Positions 41,101 to 52,362 of a stretch of DNA of 64,000 nt are shown here, one piece after another (the first letter of the stretch is position 1; every line of letters starts with the position of its first letter). The stretch spans positions 1 to 64,000 of the forward strand of contig QPMI01000237.1 in NCBI GenBank assembly GCA_004431415.1. Reading direction: 5' to 3'. A model generated the notes under the pieces. It did not search any database. It worked only from the letters and a program-made list of their open reading frames with translations, and was not told the DNA's origin. The position numbers and the translations under genes are program-made. This DNA is from Cyanophora paradoxa (taxonomy: Eukaryota > Glaucocystophyceae > Cyanophorales > Cyanophoraceae).

Positions 41101-43058
41101 GCGGGGCGGGGCGGGGCGGCCGGCACCGCTGCTCGGCGGCGAGCTGGGCGTTGAGGGCGCGGGCGAGGCTGCGGGGGCGTGAGGGGCTGCGCGGGGACGG
41201 GCGGGGCGGGCGGCCGCTCGAGCTCGTCGACGCGGTGGGAGGCGATGGCGAGGTCGTCCTCGAGCTCCGCGCGCGCGTCCGCAGCCGCTCGTTCTCGCCC
41301 GCCACCTCGGCCACCTCGGCCCGCCACTTCCCGTCCAGCTCCCGCACCGCCTCCGAGAGCAGCGGCTCCCGCGCCGCCTCCGCCCGCCGCACCGCCTCCG
41401 CCCGCCCCCGCGCCGCCTCGTCCGCCTCCCGCGCCGCCCGCTCCCCGCCCGCTCCGCCTGCCCGCCCGGCGCTGAGCCGCGGGCGAGGCGGGCGGGCCGG
41501 GGCGGGGCGGGCCTCCTCCGCGCGGCGGAGGGCGGCGGCGGCGTCGGCGCGGGCGACCGCGAGGGCCTCCCGCAGGCCCGCGCACTCCGCCTCCGCCGCC
41601 CGCAGCCGCTCCCCAGCGCCCCGCGCCGCCTCCTCCGCCGCCGCCGCCGCGCTCGCCGCCGCCGCGCGGGCCTCCTCGGCGTGGCCCTCGGCCCGCGCGC
41701 GCTGCCGCGCCGCCTCCGCCTCCGCCTCCGCGCGCGCCGCGCGCTCCTCCTCGAGGGCGCCTGCGCGGCCGTCGGCGGAGCGGGGCGGGGCGGGCGGGGC
41801 GGGGCGCGGACGGGCGAGGCGGCGGCGCTCCTCGTCGGCGACGGCCTCGACGGAGCGCTCGAGGGCGAGCTGCTCCTGCACCGCCCGCACCTCCCGCTCC
41901 AGCCTCGCCGCCCGCTCCTCCGCCGCCTCCCGCTCCCGCGCCACCGCCGCCACCTGCCCCGCCCCGCCCCAGCTCAGCCGCCGGCCCCGCCCCGAGAGGC
42001 GGCGGGGGCGACCTGGGCGAGCTGCTCCTGCGGCCCGGCGCGCTCCAGCTCCGTCAGCACGGCCATCACCTCTGCGCCGGCGTCGGGCCCCGCGGCGGCG
42101 GCGGGGCGGGGCGCGGGGCGGGCCAGCAAGGCGCTCGTTCAGGCGGCGGTTCTCCTCGTCGACGGCGGCGCGCTCGGCCTCCTTGCGGGCGAGGCCCTCG
42201 CGGGCGCCCTTGACCTCGAGCTCGAGGCGGCGGCGGTGCCGCTCGGCGATCTGCCGCCCGCTCTCGAGCGAGCTCAGCGCCGTCTCCAGCTCGATGCGCT
42301 CCGCGTCCATCGCCCCCACCCGCGACCGCTCCCGCCGCAGGTCACCCTCCAGCTCCCGCACCCTGCCCCCGCGCTCACACCCGCGCCCCGCGCCCCGCCC
42401 CGGGGCCCCCCCCGCACCGCATCTCGAGGCGGGCGGTGCCGGCGTTGGCGGGGAAGGGCGTGCTGGGCGGCGCGCTGGGGAGGGCGGCGGGGGAGTAGCC
42501 GGAGACGGAGAGCTTGGCCGTGGCGAGCGCCGTCGCAGGCGACGTGGCGGGCGACCCGGCGAGCGGCGTCGCCGCGAGCGTCGACGCGCTCGACTCCCGC
42601 GTCCCCGCCGGTGACGACATGCCTCCCACGGCCGCCCCGCCGGCCCCCGTCTCGCTGAACCTGGCATCGCGCCGCTCAGGGCAGCTCCGCCCGCCCCCGC
42701 CGGGCCCGCGGCGCACCGAACGGACTTGGCCGACGCCGAGGAGGAGCGCGGGTCCAGGTTCGACCTGATATTCTCCCTGTCACGAGTGAGCTCCTCGCGC
42801 CACTCGGCTTTCTGCCGCAGGAGCGTATCGAGCCTCGCCCGCGCGTCTCCGAGCTCGGCGTCGACAGCCCGCCCTTCCTGGAGCTTTCAACGCGGCCGGT
42901 CAACTCAGAGCCGCTGACCTTCGCCCTGGAGATGGACCTACCTTGGCGAGGTTCTCTCCAAGGCTGGTTATGCGTGCTTTCAGATCTGCAGCCGACGGCA
43001 GTGTCCCGCTTGAAACGCGCTCCCGCGCTCCGCTTGCCCGAGCAGCGCGGCCGCTCAT
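38113..43058 (-). CDS. Long coiled-coil protein, rootletin/centrosomal type
   Basis: About 20 exons on the minus strand. ATG 43058 begins MSGRAARASGARERVSSGTL, then LKARITSLGENLAKEGRAVD, LRQKAEWREELTRDRENIRS and a Ser/Thr/Ala-rich linker (SPAGTRESSASTLAATPLAG). The rest is almost continuous coiled coil rich in Arg, Glu, Ala and Leu: RELEGDLRRERSRVGAMDAE, RIELETALSSLESGRQIAER, LARKEAERAAVDEENRRLNE and ASERKAAWEEAERERAEARE are typical. The end is AFRTYHAFLEANAAVKNLRI, ISSLEGQLAALQRAS and PIADAVIE, stop 38113. Roughly 1100-1300 residues once introns are removed. Architecture resembles rootletin, myosin-tail or centrosomal coiled-coil proteins; similarity beyond heptads was not established. A basal-body or cytoskeletal role would fit a flagellate but is inference. 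Exon limits in the most repetitive part (39.3-42.3 kb) are approximate. Confidence 0.65.
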
Positions 43059-44645
43059 CGCTGCGGCGCCCGGCGCGCGGCGACCTGCGGTTCAGTGCGA
43101 TGATCAGGCTCGGCTGTGCCGGTCGATCGCTCCGCTGCAGTGGGCGCTCCCACCGCCCGCGAGCCGAGGAAGCCCACCTGCGTTTGAAAAACGTGCACGA
43201 GGGAGTGGCCGAACCGCTTTAGAGAATCCTCTCGAAATGAAGCGGACCAAGTCGCTGCGAAAGCTAGGCCGCAGAGCGAAGTAACCGGCAAGTCGAAGGG
43301 CGAACGAAGTTCATCTACCCGGACTCGAGCTACGTGTGCTTCCAGGAGCTGGCCCCACGGACCAAACTGAACTCAGTTTGCTTATATCGACATCAAGAGG
43401 CTTAAAGTCGATCAGCGCCAGCATCCGCCGCACCCTCCATCCGCCTCGGCGGTTAAAAGGCGCCGCAGCGGCCGGCTTGTGGTCTTGTTATATCTGCCTG
43501 CCATCTGTGTCATTCTGTGAGCAAGGCGTTATTTCACAGCAGAACCAGCGCCAAGCCGCGTGTCGTGCTGCAGCTGTGGAGGTTGTCATGCCCAGACCCA
43601 TGCGCGCGTATGTGACACCCTCTGGATGTTCATTCCTGTGTTTGCCAGTCCCAGCAAGTGCAAGTGCTGGTGCGTTCGCGTGTGAGCGCTCTTTTTGCAA
43701 GCTCACGTCCGACCGGGCGTGCAGCCGGTGCTCCAGCCGACGGCGTAATGGCGCCCGATCTTCTCGAGGAAAGAGCGGCTGTTCTTTTCGCAAGCGGATC
43801 CTGCCCAGGCACGCACCTGCCGTTAGCGTGGCGTTTCATGCAATTGACATGACCGACAGGACGCACTGCACAGGGGCCGGATTGGACTTCCCATGGCCCC
43901 GAGACGGAGAGGCCGTCCGCACAGGATCCGCAGCGCCCCGGATCGATGCCAGCGGGCAGCCAGGGCTGTGAACGGTCGCCGCGGACCCGGTCGACGGGAT
44001 CTGGGCCAGCGTCCCGGAGCACTATTGTCATCGAGGTGCGATTCTTTGTCTTACACGTTCCGAGTAACTAACCGTTTCGCCTCAGGTCACGCCTCCTCCA
44101 AGTTGCAATCCCAGCGTCCGACAGTTGAGCGGAGCCATCGCGAAGGGGCGGCTTCTTCCGCGCTGTCATGCGTTAAAGGGACGAGACAAGGCCGATCTCC
44201 AAGCATCCCTAGCGGCCGCAGCCGCCCTCGCAGCAAGCGACAAGATGAAGCCTCATCACCTATCGATACCTCTGCACCCTGGCCGAAGCCCGGTCGTGGC
44301 ATGACGCTTCCGTAATTGCATATTCTCGCTTTGCAAGTCACATCTTTGTAATTGCATATTAATACACACTGAGCTAAGATTGAGATGATGTTGACCCAGC
44401 CCTGCCAATGAGGGAGTGGAGGGAGTACAGAGCTGCAAGCTCGACCGAGAGAATAGCACCAAGTGCAAGTTGCTTTCTAAGACTGGCGGAAACAGTTAAT
44501 GTTGTTGGACAGTGAAAAATGCAAACTGCGGACCGGTCTCTGTTGGGCCTGCTGTGACCTTCCTTGCTGTTTTGCGAAATTTCTCCGCATTCTTTCATTC
44601 CCTCGCAGCTCATGGCATCTGTTGGATTTTTGTTGAGTTTCACCG
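43059..44645. other. Large intergenic region
   Basis: 1.6 kb of moderate GC with short open frames on both strands. A frame at about 43305-43405 (+) has an exon-like look (KFIYPDSSYVCFQELAPRTK), but no partner exons were found. A lower-GC patch lies at 44290-44390. Presumed promoter of the coiled-coil gene at the left; otherwise unassigned. Confidence 0.4.
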
Positions 44646-45370
44646 TCAAAACATGGCACCTGCAGCACCTGCACCTGCAGCTGTCGATTCAGACTCGGCG
44701 CCCGCAGCTATCGATGCGTGAAGGACGTCAGCATGCTCAGCTTCAGTGCTAACGTAAACAGCTGGCTTCGCAGCAGCAGGTTCCTCCGAACTTGAGCACT
44801 CGGGACTGTGAACAGGTTTCTGCTCCTTCGCCACAACTCGCTCCTGCGCTGATGATGCCGTGACGGGACGCCCGACCTCAAGCGCGACCTCGCCAAGCTC
44901 GAATTCGCCCGCGCCGGCGTCGTCCAAATCCCACACAACTCCGGAGCTTGCGCGCACTCTGCTTCATTGTATTAGAAAACGAGCAGCGAGATGAGGCACA
45001 GAGATGACCCGGGACAATCGAGCGTCACAAGCGCCGTGCGCGTCTGAAGCTCCCGCGGCACCACAACGAAGAAACTGCCAAGCTGCAGCTGCGGCCGGAT
45101 GCCGTCAGCGGAACCAAGAGTCTCTTGAGCAATGGATGATGATGGAATCACCTCCCGGTCGGTTAGGCGTGCTGAGGACAGGAGCGCGCCCGCCGCATCG
45201 CCCTGAAAGGCGTAGACGAGTTTTTTGCAGCGCGGTAGCGAGCCCAGCGCATCTGCAATGCGCAGACGGACAGCGGCGACGCGAGCGCTGGCCCGGCCTT
45301 CTGGGCCGCTGAAAGACTGCACCGCCGCGAGAAGCGCCAGGAAGGCACACGCGTGCAAGACGGCTCGCAT
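44646..45370 (-). CDS. Plastid-targeted protein of unknown function
   Basis: ATG 45370 opens a textbook signal peptide (MRAVLHACAFLALLAAVQS) followed immediately by FSGPEGRASARVAAVRLRIA, a basic Ser/Ala/Arg stretch. A Phe at the cleavage site plus a basic transit-like region is the bipartite presequence used for plastids of red secondary origin. The mature part reads KKLVYAFQGDAAGALLSSAR, LTDREVIPSSSIAQETLGSA, IRPQLQLGSFFVVVPRELQT and TALVTLDCPGSS. One GT-AG intron follows, ending at the gaagcag acceptor. Exon 2 encodes GVVWDLDDAGAGEFELGEVA and an acidic Ser/Glu tail (SPECSSSEEPAAAKPA) ending GAMF at 44646. No family is recognised. It is divergent from the DUF4062-NACHT gene (ATG 45544). Confidence 0.65.
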
Positions 45371-45543
45371 GACGATCTTCGGTTCCTCGCTTTTCCGCGG
45401 CTTCAGAGCGGGAGTCGGCCAGGTTGGCGGGTCGACGTTTGGCGTACCCCATTGATGCAGTTGAACCTGAGTTGATCCAGCAGGCGATAAGTCGCTTGGA
45501 GCTTCGAGTTGCGCGGAGATGCCGGTGAACCAAGACGACATCG

Positions 45544-47471
45544 ATGGGCGCTAGGGCCGGCGCGCTCCGCCGGCGCTCGTCGGAGCTGCCGAGCACGGTA
45601 GCGCTGCCCGCAGTACAAGCATCCGGCGCTTCTGCGCAGCCGGGCGTAGCGGCCCCTGCCCCGCCCGCGCCGCTCTCGCCGCCGGAGCTGCTGCAGCGGA
45701 CGATTAAACGGCAGCTGGACGCGGCGGAGGCCAAAGAGCGGTCAGCTCAGATCGTGAGGCTAGTGCGGGTGAGTAGCTCGCATGCTGCTTGTGCGTGAAC
45801 AGTCTATGGGAGCTGATCCGCGTCTAGATCTATGTCTCTCTCCCTTCCGCTGGCTTCGACGACGAGCGGTGAGTAAGCTTCAGTACCATTTGGGCACTGG
45901 TTCATTTGCATCAGCGCCGAGCTGGAGGGGATCGTGCACAAGCTAGACGAGTCTGGCCGCGCCCTTCGCCTCCGTTTCTTGTTCATGTGAGTCGCAGCCC
46001 AGGCGCCCGCATGCGCATCGAGCTCGCAACGGTACCACAACAGCTCTCACGCGTGGGTGGCAGGGACGTGCGGTGGGCGGGGGAGGGGCCTGGGGGCCTC
46101 ACGTTCCGCCTCGAGAGGATTGCGGCGTGCAGACCCTGGTGCGCGGCGCTCCTCCCAGCGGCGCGGCCCTCTCGAAGGGGTGCCGTCGGCAGGTTCGTGA
46201 CGATGCTAGGGGGCATGGAGTGGGACGCGGCTCCGGAGCGGCGGCGCCACGAGGTGCGCGGCGCGGGGCGGCGGGGACGCGGGGGCGGGCGGCGAGGGGG
46301 GGGGCGACAGGCGTGGGAGGACGGGGCGTGGCTGGACGGGTGGCCCGAGGCGGGCGCGCAGGAGCTGGAGGCGTGGTACGGGGTGCTGGGGGCGGGCGGG
46401 GAGGACGTCGCGAGGATCAGGGCCTTCGCCTTCCTGCGGGCGGGGCCGTGCGCGCCGGCCTGCGCCGCCCTCCGCCAGCGCCTCGCCGCCTGCCCCGCCG
46501 TGCGCCCGGCGCTCTACGAGGGGCCCCGCCAGCTGCGCGAGCCGCAATGCGCGCCTTCCGCGAGGCCGCCGCCGCCCTCGCCCCGCAGCTGCGGCCGCGG
46601 CGCCGGCCCCGGCCCCGGCCCCCCGGCGAGGAGGGGGACCAAGGCGCGCTGGCGGCCGACTTCGAGTGCGCGGCCTTCGTCGGGCGGCACGCCCTCCGCG
46701 AGCGCCTCGCTGCCTTCGCAGCCGGCCGACCCGCCGCCGCCCGGCGGGCCCGCGCCGGAGGCCCCGGCCCCGAGGGGCCGCGCGCGCTGGTGCTCGTCGG
46801 GCCGCGCGGCGCGGGAAGAGCGCACTGCTGTGCCGCGCCGCCCGCGACGCCGCCTCCGCCGGCTGCCCCGTCGCCCTCGTCCTCGCCGGCGGGGCCGCGT
46901 GGGGCGGTGCCCCCGCGCCGCTCCTGCGGCGGGCGCTGGAGGCGGCGCGGGAGGCGCTGGAGGGCGCGGCGCCGCCGCCGCCGCTGCTGCTCGCGCTGGA
47001 CGGCCTCGACGAGGCGCTGCGGGGCGGCCCGCCGGCGGCCGAGGAGCTCGCCGCCGGCCTCCTCCAGCTCGCCGCCGCCGTCTCGCCGCCCCGCCCCGCC
47101 TGCTGCTCGCCTGCCGGGCCGAGTGCGCTGGCCTGCCCGCCCTCGCGGCGGCGCTCGGGGCGGGGCGGGTGGAGGTGGGGCCCTGAGCGCGCTGGAGGCC
47201 GAGCAGCTCCTCGAGGGGCTCCTCCTCGACCGCGGCCGCCGCCTCGCCCCTCCGAGGCCGCCGCCCTTCTCTCCGCCGGCCCCGCCGCCGCCCGCCCGCC
47301 TTCCTCCGCGCCGCCGCCGCCCGCCTCGCGGCCTGCCCCACGCGCGAGGCCGCCCGCGGCGAGCTCGCCCGCCTCCGCCGCCTCGCCGCCCTCGGCTCCG
47401 AGGCGGCGCCCGCCCCCAGCCCCGCCCCCGCGGCGCCCCCAGGCCCCTCCGGGCCCGGGAGGCCGCCGTAG
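45544..47471 (+). CDS. DUF4062-NACHT STAND NTPase (TEP1/NPHP3/NWD type), possibly frameshifted
   Basis: ATG 45544. N-terminal exons encode PPELLQRTIKRQLDAAEAKE, then IYVSLPSAGFDDERAELEGI, RALRLRFLFMDVRWAGEGPG, LTFRLERIAA and FVTMLGGMEWD, matching the DUF4062 plan (IFVSST...F..ER...., DLRWG). LEAWYGVLGAGGEDVARIRA, FAFLR and FVGRHALRERLAAFAAG lead into a NACHT module. This has a Walker A (LVLVGPRGAG then KSALLCRAARDA), Walker B (PPPPLLLALDGLDEAL), a sensor strand (LLLACRAECAGLPALAAALG) and LSALEAEQLLEGLLLDRGRR. Two breaks are seen: the Walker A halves and the VEVG/ALSALE junction each lie in frames offset by one missing G (near 46815 and 47180). It stops at about 47471 with no C-terminal repeats. 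Such proteins oligomerise on ligand sensing; role here unknown. Confidence 0.6.
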
Positions 47472-47601
47472 GCCCGGGCTACATCAGCGGCGAGGTGTCG
47501 AGTAGACCGTGAGTCAGATCGAGCGTCCATCGAGTTTCGGAGGGCCGGGGTTGGGATGGACGGGCGAGGTGGGGCGGGAAGCCTAAGGGCCCGGGGGCGG
47601 G

Positions 47602-48152
47602 CTAGCTGGGCCGCACGGGGAGGGCCGGCGAGGAGCGGATCCAGGCGAAGAGGCAGGTCCACGGGGAGAAGAGGACCTCGGGGACGACCGCCAGGCTCCC
47701 CCGCCGCCCGATCGCGCACGGCGCCCAGAAGGGCGTGGCCGCGAGAAGGAGTGTGGCGCCCACGAGCCCCGCCAGTACCGCCGCCGGCCACACGGTGATC
47801 TGCGTGCGCTCAGCGGCTCGCCGGACTGCCCGGGCTGGCCAGTGGCAGCGGAGCCGGACTGACCAGAATGAGAACATTGACGAGGGCCCGGAGACAGTGC
47901 GAAGCGCCGCCCTCGCCCGGCCTTCGCTCGAATCTGCGCGGCGGATCGTAAGGCGTCGAAGAGGGTGGGCGGTGCCAGTCCCCGGGCGGCGTACAGGGCG
48001 TCGGAGTCCTCCCAGCTCCAGACTAAGTGATCTCGCGCGGAGCCGGCGTCCCGCGAGCCCGGCGGGGGCGCGATGCCGGACCCGAGCCAGAACGATGCAC
48101 GGGCATCCGCCGCGTCCGGCACGGGCGGCCTCGCGGCCGGCCTCATCCGCAT
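47602..48152 (-). CDS. Putative small membrane protein
   Basis: On the minus strand an ATG at 48152 opens MRMRPAARPPVPDAADARAS, then VWSWEDSDALYAARGLAPPT. A downstream exon reads RRPGEGGASHCLRALVNVLI, L. After a clear intron (gtcagtcc...cacgcag) comes ITVWPAAVLAGLVGATLLLA, a membrane segment, then ATPFWAPCAIGRRGSLAVVP and FSPWTCLFAWIRSSPALPVR, stop at 47602. The hydrophobic pattern suggests one or two membrane helices near the C-terminus. The join between the first two exons is not resolved and no family is recognised. It is convergent with the NACHT gene and divergent from the MECR-like gene (213 bp). Confidence 0.45.
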
Positions 48153-48365
48153 CGGCCGGAACGCGCGCAGCGGCTCGCACGGCCGCGGCCGCTCTGAATG
48201 CCACGAGCGGCGCAGGAAAGCGGTTCAAGCTGGCAGAAGGCTTGCAGAAGGCTAGAAGGCCAGTAGAAGCGGCTAAGAATTTTAACGAAGCCGCGGTTGG
48301 GGGTAGCGCATTCCCGACGTCGACACGTGCCTAGCCGGCCTGTTAACAGGATAGCTGAGGATACA

Positions 48366-49998
48366 ATGTCGGCCGTTCATTTGACGTCGTACGGTTCCGC
48401 GGAGACCGCCGAGTTCTCCATCGTGCCATGCCCGAAGCCGTCTGCAGTGCAACCCGGCCATGTCGTCGTGCGGATGACGCTGCGTCCGGTTGACCCTGTG
48501 CGTAATACACTGCATATGCGCGAGGGTCCACGGGATCGTCTTGCACGAGCTGCGCGCGCCATTGCATTGCGAACATTCGCTGACGTTCAGCTCGCGCGCT
48601 GTGCACGTGCAGGCGGACATTTTCTCCATCATGGGCGTTTACCCGGGCTTCAACACGCCACGCTCGCTCCCTGCGACCCCTGGCCTCGAGGGCCTCGGCG
48701 TTGTGGAGATGGTGAGGGCGGCCGGGCGCGTACACACGCGCGGTTAACGCCGCGGCGCAGGTGGGCGCTGGCGTCAGTGGTTTCGCGACGGGCCAGCGCG
48801 TGGTGCCGATCTTCATCACCGAGGCGCGTGCCATCTCGCTGTGCCGCGTCGCAGCGCCCCACCGGACGCACGCACCTGACGGGGGCCCGGGGGACAGGCG
48901 CTCAAGGCCGGCCGCGGCTCCTGGGCGGACTACGTTGAGATGCCCGCCGAGGTACCTGGGACTCCGCCTTCGTTTCGCGTTCGGCTTCGAATCCTAGGAA
49001 CTGACTGTGAACTGCACGGTAGTGGATCGTGCCCGTCCCTGAGGGGGTCTCCGTACGCGTCGCCCGCCCCGGCCGGCCCTCCCACGGCCCGCCCCGCTCT
49101 TAGCTTTGGGGCGCAGGACCAGGCGGCGGCACAGCTGGTGCGGCGGCGGCGGGCGCCTCGGCGGGGCGGCGGCGCGCTCCGCCGCCGCGCTGAGGGGGCG
49201 CGCAGGTCGTGAACCCGATGACGGCGCTGGCGATGGTGCGGGAGCTCGGCCTGCCCGGCACCCGCGGGTGGCTCATCAACAACGCGGCCGGCTCGGTGCT
49301 GGGGCGGCAAGTGATCGAGATGGGGCGCGCGCTGGGCTTCCGCACGATCAACGTGGTGCGGCGGGCGGCGCTGGTGGAGGAGCTGCGGGCGCTCGGGGGC
49401 GACGTGGTGCTGGTCGAGGGGGAGGACCTGGCGGCGCGCGTGCGGGCCGCCACGGGGGGCGCCCTCGCCGACGCCGCCATCGAGCCCGTCGGGGGCGACA
49501 AGACGGCGTGGATCTCGAACGCGGTGAAGGACGGCGGCGTGGTGCTCGTCTACGGCGCGATGGCCGGCCTCGACTTCAAGGGCAGCGTCGTCGACTGCCT
49601 CTTCCGCGACGTCAAGATCCACGGTCCGCCCGCCCCGCCCCGCCCCATCCCCCGCCGCCCCCGCGAGCCGGGGCACGACGCCGGCGCCCGCCCCCGCAGG
49701 CTTTTGGATCACCCCGAGGCTCTACGCGGCGGGGGCGGAGAAGTGCGCCGCCCGGGCGGGGGCGCGGGGCGGCGGGGGCCGACGCGGGCGCAGGTCGCGG
49801 GCGCTGGCGCAAGACTGCATGGCGCTGCTCGCGGACGGGGCGGTGAAGCCGCACTCGGGGCGCGTCTTCCCCCTCGCCGAGGTCGCCCAGGCCGTCAAGC
49901 ACCAGGTGCCCTGCCGCCGCCCCGCCGCCGCCGCGCTGCGCCGACACGCCCCGCAGGTCCAGGACGCCCGCGGCGGCAAGGGCTTCCTCTCCTCTTAA
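48366..49998 (+). CDS. MECR: MECR/ETR1-like trans-2-enoyl-CoA reductase
   Basis: ATG 48366 (MSAVHLTSYGSAETAEFSIV), stop 49998. The GroES-like half has VQPGHVVVRMTLRPVDP, then ADIFSIMGVYPGFNTPRSLP with a Tyr in GVYPGF, the position of the MECR catalytic tyrosine. ATPGLEGLGVVE and VGAGVSGFATGQRVVPIF follow. The Rossmann half reads NPMTALAMVRELGLPGTRGW, LINNAAGSVLGRQVIEMGRA, LGFRTINVVRRAALVEELRA and LGGDVVLVEGEDLAARV. Then EPVGGDKTAWISNAVKDGGV, VLVYGAMAGLDFKGSVVDCL, FRDVKIHG, FWITRLY and PHSGRVFPLAEVAQAVKHQ. No structural zinc Cys cluster is present, as in quinone-oxidoreductase-type MDR enzymes. MECR catalyses the NADPH-dependent last step of mitochondrial fatty-acid elongation. A related MDR quinone reductase is the main alternative. 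No clear mitochondrial presequence is visible. Confidence 0.82.
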
Positions 49999-50355
49999 GC
50001 GCCCCGCCGGCCCCGGCCTATGCACGAGGCCCGCGGCGCCGCGAGCAGCTGTCTATCGATTACATAACTATTGAACAGAGCGAAGAGCGGACAGGGACGA
50101 CGGGGGCTGACAAAGCAGGCCGCAGACCGCGGGAGCGGGGCGCGGGGGAAGCGAGACCCAGGGCCGCTGCCAACAGCTGGAACCACGCGAGGGGCGGCCG
50201 GAAGGAGAGAGGACGCTGGAGCTTAGTACGGGGCGGAGGAAGGGTCGGGACAGGAGGCCGGGGGGGCAGCATGGGCGAAGGGAGGTCAGGGGTGGTCCCG
50301 GTGGCCGAGGCTGCGCAGAGGGCGGGAGGCGGATGGGGCGGGAAAGGGTGGCGGG
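49999..50355. other. Convergent intergenic spacer
   Basis: Spacer between the stops at 49998 (+) and 50356 (-), purine-rich on the plus strand from about 50090. No gene is seen. Confidence 0.5.
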
Positions 50356-52234
50356 TCATGGGGCGGCCTTGAGCTTGAAGCCGGCGGGGGGCGGGCCGCC
50401 CTTGGCGGCGTAGCTCCTGCGGGGGCGTGAGCGGGGGCGGGAGCGGTGCGGGGCGGATAGGCGTGCCGGTCGAAGGCAGAGTAGTCCGTTTCCTCTTCCT
50501 CCTTGACGGCGCCGCGGCGGACCTCGAGCTCGTGGAGGAGGTCCTCGTCCTCCCCGCGCCGCCGCTTCCGCGTCGGGTCCTCGTGCAGCGACGGGAAGGT
50601 CGGCATCAGCTCCGGGTCCTTCGCCGGCGGGCTCTCCTGGAACCACGGGTGCCGCAGCGCCTCCGCCGCCGAGATCCGCTTCCTGCGCCCCGCCTCGCGC
50701 CCGGCGCGGCGGGGCGGGGCGGGGCGGGGCGGACACGGGGTCGTAGGTGAGCATGCGGTTGAGGAGGTCGAAGCCGGCCTCGGAGAGGTGCGGCTTGCCC
50801 GGGATGAAGGAGGCCGGCGGGAACTTCTGCCGCAGGTTGTTGTACGGCTGCTGCACCCACCGCACCTTCTTGAAGTTCGGCAGCTCGTCCACCCCCTTCC
50901 AGATCTCCTTCGTCGGGGTCCCCAGCAGGCGGAAGATCTGGCGGCGGCTCGGGCGGGGCGGCGGGGGCGGGGCGGGCGGGGCGGGCGGGCCTTGTCGATC
51001 TGGTCGATCTCGCCCTTGCCCATGACGAGGGGCTCGCGCTGCAGCATCTCCGCGAAGATGCACCCCGCCGACCACATGTCGATCGCCGTCGAGTAGCTCT
51101 TCGCCCCCAGCAGCAGCTCCGGCGCCCTGCCGCCCGTCACCCCCGCCGCCGGGGCGCGGCGGGGCGGGGCGGGGCGGGGCGGGGGCGCGCGCACCGGTAC
51201 CAGAGGGTGACGACCATGTGGGTGTAGGGCTTGAGGGGGGAGCCGTACTGGCGGGCGAGGCCGAAGTCGCAGATCTTGAGGTGGCCGGCGTTGTCCATGA
51301 GCAGGTTGGAGGTCTTGAGGTCGCGGTGCAGGATCCAGTTGTCGTGGAGCGCCGCGATCCCCTCGAGGAGCTGCAGCAGCAGGCACTTGACCTCGGCCGT
51401 CGTGAACGGCTGCTTCATGCCCTCCATCAGGCTCTTCAGGTCGTGCTCCATGAACTCCATGACCATGAAGATGGCGTCGAGGTTGTGCCCCACGCAGATC
51501 TCCTTCACGTTCACGATGTTCTTGTGGTGGATGGAGAGTAGGATGTTGATCTCGCGCAGGGAGGTGACGGGGAAGCCCTCGCGCTCCCGCTCCATCTTCA
51601 CCTTCTTGAGGGCCACCACCTCCCCCGTCTCCTTGTCCCGCGCCCGGAAGACCACCCCGTACGTCCCCTCGTCGATCCGGTTCATCTTCTCGTAGCAGTC
51701 CACGCTCCGGCACCCTGCGCGCCGCCCGTCGCACTCCCGCCCTACGCAGCGACCCGCGCGGGGGCGAGGGGCGCGCGAACCGAAGCCGCGGTCCCGCAGG
51801 GCGTTAACGATGGCTCGCGCCCCAGCCGGCGCCGGCGAGGGGCTCGACTGCGGCCGATCCACCGATTCCGGCGGCGTCGCGTGATACTCCCGCTTCTCCA
51901 CCTCCTCTTCCTCGTCATCCTTCTTCGCGCGCTCCACGTCGGGCGTTCGCGCCGAGTCTTCGTGCGCGGGAGTGTTCTCTTGCCCAGCGGCCGGCGTGCC
52001 AGCAGCTGGCGCCCCGCCTGGACTGAGGTCCACTTCGTTTGCGCTCAGCGTTGGCGGAGGCGTGGGGGCCTCCCAAATGCTGCGCTTCTTCCGCGGCGGC
52101 TCGGCCGCCGGAGGATCGCTTGGCACGGACGGCGGAGCGCTTTTGGCGGGGCGTCGAGCGTCGCCGTCCTGGCTGATGGGCGAGCCCTCCTGCACCTCGC
52201 CTTCCTCCAGCTTCGGCGAGTTCCGCGACGCCAT
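50356..52234 (-). CDS. CDK11: CDK11 (PITSLRE-type) cyclin-dependent kinase
   Basis: ATG 52234 ([20 protein letters not shown]) to stop 50356. A disordered acidic/basic N-terminus ([26 protein letters not shown]) precedes the kinase. The domain shows [20 protein letters not shown] (glycine loop), VVALKKVKM (lysine), [13 protein letters not shown] (the PITSLRE helix, here PVTSLRE), [48 protein letters not shown] and VVTLWYR. Then [60 protein letters not shown] and LTYDP. After the kinase come [20 protein letters not shown] and a tail ending GFKLKAAP, which mirrors the C-terminus of animal CDK11. CDK11 with cyclin L acts in pre-mRNA splicing and transcription. The last intron is about 38 nt with a GC donor. 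Head-to-head with MEPCE, 128 bp apart. Confidence 0.93.
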
Positions 52235-52362
52235 CGAGCGTCTGTCCACGACAGCTACGCGTGCGCGGACGCTACGACTGAGCTGCTATGCGGCCAGGCG
52301 GTGGGCTTTGTCGCTCAGCAGGTATCAGGCTCTACCCCCCTGTGCAGCACTCTTTCGCTGCA
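52235..52362. promoter_or_regulatory. 128-bp bidirectional promoter of CDK11 and MEPCE
   Basis: Only 128 bp lie between the two start codons. No TATA box or other clear element was recognised. Shared regulation of two transcription-control genes is inferred from geometry. Confidence 0.55.

Noticed and set aside
38035-41154. 1039-codon plus-strand open frame, and a 1135-codon minus-strand frame at 39260-42667
   Set aside because: Both are GC-driven shadows of the coiled-coil gene. The heptad-rich minus-strand exons with splice sites explain the region.
43305-43405. Possible isolated exon (KFIYPDSSYVCFQELAPRTK)
   Set aside because: It looks exon-like, but no flanking exons, start or domain were found.
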